This document shows, piece after piece, positions 7,867 to 13,688 of a stretch of DNA of 17,761 nt. This DNA comes from an uncultured Gemmataceae bacterium. Lineage in GTDB: Bacteria; Planctomycetota; Planctomycetia; Gemmatales; Gemmataceae. The notes under the pieces were generated by a model. The model made no database searches. It had not been told where the DNA came from and saw only the letters and a list, made by a program, of their open reading frames with translations. The stretch's first letter is position 1; the number at the start of each line of letters is the position of its first letter. Both the position numbers and the translations under genes were made by a program. The stretch covers positions 1-17,761 of the forward strand of contig CAKZUU010000258.1 in NCBI GenBank assembly GCA_937922175.1. Direction: 5' to 3'.

Positions 7867-8265
7867 TCACGGCGCAGGCGGCAAGTCGTTCGGCGGACCC
7901 TCTGCCTCAGATCCGGCCGTCAGCCGAGGCGAAGAAGGCGTCTTCGATGACGGCGGAGAGGCCGACGGATCGGTCGGTTCGGAGGTCGTCTCCGATTTCA
8001 AACGAACCAGCAACTGCTGGCGCACTCGTTGATACTCATCCTGACTCAACTCGCCACGCTCATACAATAACCGAAAGGTGGTCAGTTGGTCATGGGCGGA
8101 GAGGGTGTCCTGCTCCCCCCGGCGATGCCAGCGGGAGACCCAAGCGATGATGATCGCGCCGGCCAACAAGGCTGCCGCCAAGGCGATGACCGCCAGCCAG
8201 ATGTCGGCTGGGAGTTGGACAGAAGTTCGAGCGACGATCCAAGCCGTCGTGCCGGCGGTGCTCAT
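7867..8265 (-). CDS. Small single-pass membrane protein with SHOCT-like tail
   Basis: This hypothetical protein is 132 residues long from the ATG at 8265. One strong membrane helix (WLAVIALAAALLAGAIIIAWV) is followed by basic residues and then by a short helical hairpin (TFRLLYERGELSQDEYQRVRQQL). That hairpin looks like the SHOCT motif (short C-terminal domain) found at the ends of many small bacterial membrane proteins. The tail is rich in Ser, Pro and Thr and probably disordered. The frame is open upstream to a TTG at 8334 (155 residues), but that codon overlaps a candidate -10 hexamer, so I favour the ATG. No clear Shine-Dalgarno sequence is visible. The stop is 35 bp before clpX, suggesting cotranscription. 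The function is unknown. Confidence 0.65.
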   Translation of the reverse strand: MSTAGTTAWIVARTSVQLPADIWLAVIALAAALLAGAIIIAWVSRWHRRGEQDTLSAHDQLTTFRLLYERGELSQDEYQRVRQQLLVRLKSETTSEPTDPSASPPSSKTPSSPRLTAGSEAEGPPNDLPPAP

Positions 8266-8333
8266 GGCTGCGTCTACGACCCCTGGTCCGTGTCGTGATG
8301 CCAACACCAACCTAAGCGATTCTCGTGCGGTCA

Positions 8334-8339
8334 ATTATA
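8334..8339 (-). promoter_or_regulatory. Candidate -10 box for the clpX block
   Basis: The minus strand reads a perfect TATAAT here, in an otherwise GC-rich stretch. It would place the transcript start near 8328, about 60 nt before the ATG at 8265. No recognisable -35 hexamer lies 16-18 bp upstream and there is no extended TGn, so this is a weak candidate resting on the -10 alone. Confidence 0.3.
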
Positions 8340-8411
8340 GCGCCCGACCGGTGTCGGCGCGGCGACTTTTCCGCGGGGAGACCCTGACGACTTTGCGTCC
8401 GACCCTCCTAC

Positions 8412-8425
8412 ATATTGAACAATAT
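8412..8425. promoter_or_regulatory. 14-bp palindrome in the divergent intergenic region, possible operator
   Basis: ATATTG and CAATAT form perfect inverted 6-bp arms around an AA spacer. The site lies between the minus-strand clpX block and the plus-strand membrane-protein gene starting at 8482, the place where a regulator could control both. It is AT-rich against a GC-rich background. The binding protein is unknown, and a chance palindrome is possible. Confidence 0.3.
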
Positions 8426-8481
8426 ACCCATTCGGTGTTGGTTCCCAGATCGGTGCCCGTCTTCCAGCTAATGAACTTGTT

Positions 8482-9051
8482 ATGATCCGAATCTTCTCTG
8501 TCCTTGCTGCCGCCAACGCCCTTGGATTGTTGACCGCCTTCACCTGCGGGCTGATCTCGATGGTTCGCGGCAGCTTGATGAATCCCAACGATTCGACCTT
8601 CATGATCCATTTCCTCAGCGGTTTGCTCGCCGCTGTTCTCACTCTCCTTGTCCACTGCATGATCTTCACCTATTTCCTGGGGACCGGGCGTTGGGTACGG
8701 GAAGTGACGTTGGCTTACGATCTTCCCGATGCCCCCTTATACAAGACCACTCGTGAATTGAAGCGAAAAACGTTTCCGCCGGCCTTGTTCGCCATGTTGA
8801 GCGTGATGGGAGTCGTCGCCGCGGGAGGCGGTCGCATGCTCCAAGGTTGGCCTTACGAAATCCACATGTACGGGGCCGCCATCGCGATCCTCGTCAATTT
8901 CTGGGCCTATCGCGTGGAATGGCGGTCGCTGCGCATCAACGATCAGATCTTAGCCGGAGTCTACCGCGAGGTCGATCGAGTTCGAGCGGAACGCGGTCTG
9001 CCCTCCAACGAAGAAGCGCTGCGGATGGAGGCCGAGCAAATCGGCTCATGA
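8482..9051 (+). CDS. Four-helix integral membrane protein of unknown function
   Basis: This 189-residue protein has four likely membrane helices: about 4-28, 40-66, 98-117 and 126-145. The remaining C-terminal 45 residues are charged and probably cytoplasmic and helical (VYREVDRVRAERGLPSNEEA). Helix 2 contains H43 and H58 about four turns apart, and helix 4 starts at H128. A b-haem or metal site is conceivable but not shown. I do not recognise a named family. The loop between helices 2 and 3 is charged and about 30 residues long. The gene is the first of the plus-strand series and is divergent from the clpX block. Its stop overlaps the start of the next small ORF. No good Shine-Dalgarno sequence precedes the ATG. 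Confidence 0.75.
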   Translation: MIRIFSVLAAANALGLLTAFTCGLISMVRGSLMNPNDSTFMIHFLSGLLAAVLTLLVHCMIFTYFLGTGRWVREVTLAYDLPDAPLYKTTRELKRKTFPPALFAMLSVMGVVAAGGGRMLQGWPYEIHMYGAAIAILVNFWAYRVEWRSLRINDQILAGVYREVDRVRAERGLPSNEEALRMEAEQIGS

Positions 9052-9185
9052 ACACCAGCGCCCCACCGATCGCTTGGCCCCACTCGGCATCGTGGCTCGA
9101 TCCGGGATCCGACGAAGGGGAACTAGCGAAGCTCATCGACGAACCGCGGGGGCAATACTTGGCGCCGAACAGCGTGTCGCGGTAA
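9048..9185 (+). CDS. 45-residue small ORF, translationally coupled (ATGA) to the membrane protein
   Basis: An ATG at 9048 overlaps the stop of the preceding gene in the ATGA arrangement and opens a 45-codon frame ending in TAA at 9185. The peptide begins MNTSAPPIAWPHSASWLDPG, has an acidic middle (DEGELAKLIDEP) and ends in SVSR. It has no signal peptide and no membrane helix, so it would be a small cytoplasmic protein. The coupling and a codon pattern like that of the neighbours favour a real gene. No family is recognised, and a chance frame of this length is possible in GC-rich DNA. Confidence 0.45.
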   Translation: MNTSAPPIAWPHSASWLDPGSDEGELAKLIDEPRGQYLAPNSVSR

Positions 9186-9245
9186 ATTAGTAGGGAAGAG
9201 ACTTTTCGGAATCGAACCTCGGGGGAAGAATCGGGGGATCGGCCC

Positions 9246-9758
9246 ATGACCCTGTGGGTTTCCGTGACGATATTCTCCTTGTTCGCCGTCATGCCTCCCA
9301 ACGACGGGCGATCGCCAGACGGTACCACACCGCGCCGACCGCATCCCTTTGCCCCCAGCCTCCCGGAGACGACCAGCGAGGAAGAAAAACGATTTGATCA
9401 GATCATCGACCGCTTTATTTTGGCGGACACGGGTCGGCTGAGTGGTCCCGAAGCCCAGCAAGCGATTCGGGACTTCGACCGACTGCCCCCGGAGGCGGTT
9501 TTTGCTTTGATCCGCGGGTTGAACCGGGCGGCCGCCATCGATCATAGTTGCCCGGCCTTGCAGATCAGCAAGCGATTGGCGCGGCAGCTTCGCAGCAGCG
9601 AGGATTTGGAGTTGTTGCGTTTCGCACGCGAGAATATCGGGGCCGGCGTCGTGCGATCTCGCCATGCCGACCACATCAAGGATCTGCGGGTGGCCATCTC
9701 GCGTCGCATAACGGCCGTGGCCAACGCCCCGCCGGCCGTCATTCGGGAAAAACGATGA
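9246..9758 (+). CDS. Hypothetical secreted or anchored helical protein
   Basis: This protein of 170 residues starts with a short hydrophobic stretch (LWVSVTIFSLFAV, residues 3-15) that could act as a signal peptide or membrane anchor. A Pro-rich linker follows, to about residue 40. The rest is helical: EEEKRFDQIIDRFILADTG, then an RDFDRLPPEAVFALIRGLN segment that resembles one HEAT-like unit, then a charged region with DHSCPALQISKRLARQL. The same kind of helical unit occurs in other planctomycete proteins of unknown role; this is from memory of the family pattern, not a search. A G-rich stretch about 8-13 nt upstream (GGGGGATCGGCCC) may serve as ribosome binding site. It overlaps the next micro-ORF by ATGA. 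Confidence 0.7.
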   Translation: MTLWVSVTIFSLFAVMPPNDGRSPDGTTPRRPHPFAPSLPETTSEEEKRFDQIIDRFILADTGRLSGPEAQQAIRDFDRLPPEAVFALIRGLNRAAAIDHSCPALQISKRLARQLRSSEDLELLRFARENIGAGVVRSRHADHIKDLRVAISRRITAVANAPPAVIREKR

Positions 9759-9820
9759 AAAGCGGGCTCGACTTGTCGATGGCCTTTGGCGAACTCTCGA
9801 GTCGTTTGGCCTCGTATTGA
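9755..9820 (+). CDS. 21-residue micro-ORF bridging two genes, possible leader peptide
   Basis: An ATG at 9755 overlaps the stop of the previous gene (ATGA). It opens a 21-codon frame that ends in TGA at 9818-9820, directly before the GAGG ribosome binding site of the next gene. It could carry ribosomes from one gene to the next, or be accidental. The peptide is mildly amphipathic and without a recognised motif. Confidence 0.25.
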   Translation: MKSGLDLSMAFGELSSRLASY

Positions 9821-9826
9821 GGTGTA

Positions 9827-10204
9827 ATGCGGCACACTGCGACCTGGAGCTGGACCTGTCTGCTGGCCACGGCGGCCATCGCGCTGACCGGAGCGAAGGG
9901 GTTCGCGTCGTGTGGCGACTATTTGTGGCGTGGAGCCGAGGGCGGGACCCACCCATCCGGGCCGGTCCCCTGTCATGGCCCGCAGTGTTCGTCGCGGCCG
10001 CAACAACCCGTCCTTCCGATGACAAGTTCTCCGCGCTTCTCCGACCGATACGACCATTTGACGGCCCTGTCCTGCCCGTCACCGCAACAGCCGCGGCTGG
10101 CGAGGGCCCGCTTCCATCTCGTGGATGTGCGAATTCAACCAGCCGTCTGGATCGACGACATTTTTCATCCTCCCCGGGACTCTCGCCTCGACGAATCGTG
10201 GTGA
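9827..10204 (+). CDS. Small secreted Cys-containing protein (CGDYL / CHGPQC motifs)
   Basis: This 125-residue protein has a clear signal peptide: basic start, a hydrophobic core (TCLLATAAIALTGA) and a likely Ala-X-Ala-type site near GFAS at residues 25-28. The mature part opens with SCGDYLWRG and then has VPCHGPQCSSRPQQPVLP. I recall short planctomycete exported proteins with this CGDYL...CxGPxC...Pro pattern; their role is unknown. Three mature cysteines are close together (residues 29, 49 and 54), with one more further on. The ATG at 9827 is supported by GAGG at 9819-9822, 4 nt upstream. The rest of the sequence is low in recognisable structure. The gene precedes the large cytochrome by 121 bp. 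Confidence 0.7.
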   Translation: MRHTATWSWTCLLATAAIALTGAKGFASCGDYLWRGAEGGTHPSGPVPCHGPQCSSRPQQPVLPMTSSPRFSDRYDHLTALSCPSPQQPRLARARFHLVDVRIQPAVWIDDIFHPPRDSRLDESW

Positions 10205-10223
10205 CGAGAGAATCCGTCTCGTC
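10203..10223 (+). other. Stem-loop just after the small secreted protein gene
   Basis: GACGAGA (10203-10209) and TCTCGTC (10217-10223) are perfect 7-bp inverted arms around a 7-nt loop, beginning inside the stop codon at 10202-10204. No T run follows, so it is not a classical Rho-independent terminator. It could stabilise a 3' end or attenuate transcription into the cytochrome gene. Confidence 0.35.
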
Positions 10224-10325
10224 GAGAAGTCGTCGTCGTCGGGTTCGGCGGTCGGAAGGTGGCGACCATCTTCGCCGTCGGCACGGGTCCGCTTTGGATG
10301 CGCCACGTCATAGGTTGAGAAATTC
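10205..10325. other. Intergenic leader of the cytochrome gene
   Basis: This 121-bp stretch holds the hairpin described separately and no convincing -35/-10 pair. The ribosome binding site for the cytochrome gene is at best a GAG about 8 nt before its ATG at 10326. Confidence 0.4.
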
Positions 10326-13300
10326 ATGTCGCACGATATTCGCGATGCATGGGGTCGGCCCTATGTCCCGGCCGTTGGACCCCGCTTGAAACTGATCTTG
10401 GCGTTCATCTTCGCCAGCGTTGCCCTGCTGGGTGCCACCGGGGCGTATTTGTTTAGCATTCGATGGCTCGACGCTCTCTCGGGCCGGACTTATACCACGC
10501 CGTTCAAATACTGGATGTTGATCTTGCATGTGGGTGTGGGATTGATCGCCCTCCTTCCGTTTTTAGTGTTCGGTTCATGGCACTGGCGGACGGCCTCACG
10601 CCGTCCAAACAAGAGTGCCGTCCGACTCGGCATCGCCCTGTTCCTGGTGGGGGTTGTGGTTTGTTTGACGGGATTGGCTCTGATTCGGGTCGATGGATTA
10701 CCGCAACTCCGCACCGAGACACCGGAACACTCGATCGTGTTGTGGCTCCATATCCTCCTGCCGATTCTGGCCGTCGTGCTTTACATCATGCATCGACGGG
10801 CAGGTCCCGACATCAAATGGCGTTGGGGTATCGCCTGGGGAGGAGCCGTCGGTGCGTTCTGCCTGGCGATGTTGGTGCTTCATGGCATGGATCCGCGTCA
10901 ATGGGGCAAGGTCGGATCGGTGGAGGGGCAATTGTATTTCCGACCATCCGAGGCCCTGACGGCCGATGGCAGCTTCATCCCGGCCGAGGCTCTGATGATG
11001 GACAAATACTGCATGAAGTGCCATCAAGACATTTACAACGATCATCTCCATTCGGCGCACAAGTTCAGTTCGTTTTCGAACCCGGCGTATCTGTTCAGCG
11101 TGCGCGAGACGCGGCAAGTGGGGCGGGAGCGTGATGGCCACGTAAAAGCCTCGCGTTGGTGCGCGGGTTGTCATGATCCGGTCCCGTTATTTGCCGGTGT
11201 CTTCGAGGATCCGCGGTCGGACCCCAAATTCGATCCCGACAGCTCCCGCGACCAACTTCGTTTGGCGAGGTATTTAGAAGTGGAGGAGGTGATTTCGGGG
11301 AGGCGACATCCGGTCGACTCGCCGGTCTCAAGTGCCGGGGTCACCTGCGTGGTGTGCCATGCCATTACCCATGTCAACAGCACGATCGGCAACGCCGCCT
11401 ACACCATCGAGGAGCCGCAGCATTATCCCTTCACCTTCAGCGAGAACCGCTTTTTGCAGTGGATCAACAATCAGGTCATCAAGGCGGAGCCGAGTTTTCA
11501 CAAGAAGACTTTCTTGAAACCGTTCCACAAAACAGCCGAATTCTGCTCCACCTGTCATAAGGTATCGTTGCCCGTGGAACTGAATCATTACAAGGAGTTC
11601 CTGCGGGGACAGAACCATTACGATACCTATTTGCTCTCGGGGGCTTCGGGAGTGGGGGTGCGATCGTTTTATTACCCGGCCCAAGCGAAGGAGAATTGCG
11701 CCGCCTGCCACATGGAACCGAAACCCTCGAACGATTTCGGGGCACGCGACTTCCTGGGCAATGGCCAATTGCAAGTTCACAATCACCGCTTCCCGGCAGC
11801 CAACACGGGCCTGTTTGCCCTGCTCTTGGCCGATCCGCGATATGCGTCGAACCGCTCCGGGCTTGAAGCCGCGATCAAGGAGACCGCAGACTTTCTGCGG
11901 GGGACCGACCCGAACGGTAAAGACCGCAAACTGCGGATTGACCTTTTCGGCATCAAAGAGGGCGGAAGCATCGACGGGAAGTTGACGGTGCTTCGACCGG
12001 AACTGCCGCCGTTAAAGCCCGGGCATTCCTACCTGGTCGAGGTCGTCATCCGGACGCTGAATCTCGGCCACCCGTTCTCGCAGGGAACGGTTGATTCCAA
12101 CGAAATCTGGGTCGATTTCGAGGCCCGAAGCGGCGACCGGGTCATCGGACGCAACGGCGCGATGTCCGGCCCGGGGGACACCGGCGAGGTCGATCGTTGG
12201 GCCCATTTCGTCAATGTCTTGATGCTCGACCGCAAGGGGAACCGGATCAATCGGCGTAACGCGCAGGACATTTTCGTTCCGCTGTACGACAAGCAGATCC
12301 CCCCAGGGGCTGCCGCTGTTGTCCATTATCGTTTGGATGTTCCGAAGGATGTGACCGCCCCGATCGACTTGCGTGTCCGCTTGCGTTATCGCAAATTCGA
12401 TCAGGAGTACATGAAGCTGGTGCAGGGCGATCGACCGGTGCCGCCGTTGCCTGTCGTCGATATCTGCGAGGATCGCGTTACTTTGCCGGTCGAGGGAATC
12501 GCCGCGGCCGTTCCGCCTCAACAGTCACCGATCCAACCTGCCTGGCAACGATGGAACGATTACGGGATCGGCTGTTTCATTGAAGGCGGAGCGGCGCCCA
12601 CGGGCTTGAGCCTGAAGCGGGGCGAAATGAAACAGGCCCTGGAGGCGTTCCGCCAGTTGATCGCCAGCGGCGACAAGGAGGCGATGGCCCACGGCTACCT
12701 GAACGCGGCCCGAGTGCTGATCGACGACACCGGCCGACTGGACGAAGCGGCCGACATGCTCAACGAGGCCGCCAAGGCCGGAGCTCCGTGGTGGACCGTC
12801 ACCTGGTTCAAAGCCTTGGTCGCGTCGCAGAATGTCACGCAGAAACAGCAACTCGATCAGGCCGTTGAGCTGTTGGAAACCATCCTCGATCCCGCCAATC
12901 AGCCCAAGGATCGCGGGTTCGATTTCCGCCGGGATTATGTTGTCCTCGGACAACTGGGGCGCACCCTGTTCAAACGTAGCCAGTTGGAAATCGAAAATCG
13001 AAGCGAGGAGGAGAAGTATCTTCTCCGCGCGGTCGATGTTTACGAGAAGGTGCTGGCGATCGACAGCGAGGAAGTGGAGACCCACTTTGGTCTGTTCCAA
13101 TGCTATGATCGGTTGAGCCGTGATCTTCCGGAGGACTTTGTCGCCCGAGGCGAGCCGATGGCCCGGGCCGAGGAGATCGAACAGTCGGCTTCGGGGTTGG
13201 CCGAGCCAGGCCGACGGCGAGAGGCGGTCAGCCGATTGTTACGCGATCTGCCCGTGTTTTTGGAGCAGCCGCTCTCCGACTATGGCAGCCCGCCGAAGTT

Positions 13301-13601
13301 AGCGCCCAAATTGCGAACCATCCGGCTCGTCATCCCCAAGGCGCGTGAGGCATTCCGGTCCGAAAGCGACCCCGTGGTCCGGCAAGGTCTGGCGCAGATC
13401 CTCGCTGCGTTACACAACGCCTCTAACGCGATCTACAAAATCGACGACAACGCTCGCTCTTTTGCCTTGACCGTGTATCGCCGGAGTCATGCCGCCGCGA
13501 ATCATGCGGCCGAAGCCATCGTGATTTACCCCACCACCTCCGAGCAGATCCAGGCGATGCTCAACCGAGGAATGACGGCGACTCCCGAGGGGGGAAAGTA
13601 G
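10326..13601 (+). CDS. Membrane cytochrome: b-type helix module fused to pentahaem c module and TPR tail
   Basis: This 1091-residue protein has five likely helices in residues 20-190. Two carry paired histidines, H68/H86 and H142/H156, a spacing suited to two b haems across the membrane; H186 follows. The periplasmic part has five CxxCH c-haem sites, starting at C229, C279, C341, C407 and C458, with many extra His that could be distal ligands. Residues about 520-720 look beta-rich. About 745-930 has TPR-like helix pairs (EAFRQLIASGDKEAM, DEAADMLNEAAKAG, YEKVLAIDSEEVETHFGL). It resembles cytochrome c554-like multihaem proteins of planctomycetes. It probably carries electrons between quinones and periplasmic partners; direction and partner are not visible. 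The protein must be exported with haem c attached by a maturation system not in this window. It is followed by the FG-GAP gene. Confidence 0.88.
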   Translation: MSHDIRDAWGRPYVPAVGPRLKLILAFIFASVALLGATGAYLFSIRWLDALSGRTYTTPFKYWMLILHVGVGLIALLPFLVFGSWHWRTASRRPNKSAVRLGIALFLVGVVVCLTGLALIRVDGLPQLRTETPEHSIVLWLHILLPILAVVLYIMHRRAGPDIKWRWGIAWGGAVGAFCLAMLVLHGMDPRQWGKVGSVEGQLYFRPSEALTADGSFIPAEALMMDKYCMKCHQDIYNDHLHSAHKFSSFSNPAYLFSVRETRQVGRERDGHVKASRWCAGCHDPVPLFAGVFEDPRSDPKFDPDSSRDQLRLARYLEVEEVISGRRHPVDSPVSSAGVTCVVCHAITHVNSTIGNAAYTIEEPQHYPFTFSENRFLQWINNQVIKAEPSFHKKTFLKPFHKTAEFCSTCHKVSLPVELNHYKEFLRGQNHYDTYLLSGASGVGVRSFYYPAQAKENCAACHMEPKPSNDFGARDFLGNGQLQVHNHRFPAANTGLFALLLADPRYASNRSGLEAAIKETADFLRGTDPNGKDRKLRIDLFGIKEGGSIDGKLTVLRPELPPLKPGHSYLVEVVIRTLNLGHPFSQGTVDSNEIWVDFEARSGDRVIGRNGAMSGPGDTGEVDRWAHFVNVLMLDRKGNRINRRNAQDIFVPLYDKQIPPGAAAVVHYRLDVPKDVTAPIDLRVRLRYRKFDQEYMKLVQGDRPVPPLPVVDICEDRVTLPVEGIAAAVPPQQSPIQPAWQRWNDYGIGCFIEGGAAPTGLSLKRGEMKQALEAFRQLIASGDKEAMAHGYLNAARVLIDDTGRLDEAADMLNEAAKAGAPWWTVTWFKALVASQNVTQKQQLDQAVELLETILDPANQPKDRGFDFRRDYVVLGQLGRTLFKRSQLEIENRSEEEKYLLRAVDVYEKVLAIDSEEVETHFGLFQCYDRLSRDLPEDFVARGEPMARAEEIEQSASGLAEPGRRREAVSRLLRDLPVFLEQPLSDYGSPPKLAPKLRTIRLVIPKAREAFRSESDPVVRQGLAQILAALHNASNAIYKIDDNARSFALTVYRRSHAAANHAAEAIVIYPTTSEQIQAMLNRGMTATPEGGK

Positions 13602-13618
13602 TTTTCACTGGGCACGGC

Positions 13619-13653
13619 TCGATCGCACCGACATTGACTTCCGGCGCGATCGA
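13619..13653 (+). repeat. Inverted repeat between the cytochrome and FG-GAP genes
   Basis: TCGATCGC (13619-13626) and GCGATCGA (13646-13653) are perfect 8-bp inverted arms around a 19-nt loop, in the 87-bp gap. A short T run (13669-13673) lies 15 nt further on, too far for a typical terminator. It may be a processing or attenuation hairpin, or a dyad binding site. Confidence 0.35.
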
Positions 13654-13688
13654 TCGGAGAGATCAACCTTTTTCGAGAAGATTGACAG

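Noticed and set aside
7832..7870. Upstream ATG for ClpX at 7870
   Set aside because: The ATG at 7831 has GGGAG 5 nt before it and fits the usual ClpX N-terminus. The longer form would overlap the stop of the preceding gene and adds residues without family support.
7115..8032. Long plus-strand open frame opposite clpX
   Set aside because: Antisense shadow of clpX caused by high G+C; its Asp/Gly/Val-rich composition is typical of such shadows.
9817..10389. 190-codon plus-strand frame overlapping the small secreted protein and the cytochrome start
   Set aside because: The overlapping 9827 frame has a good ribosome binding site and a signal peptide; this frame is Arg/Ser-rich and overlaps two better genes.
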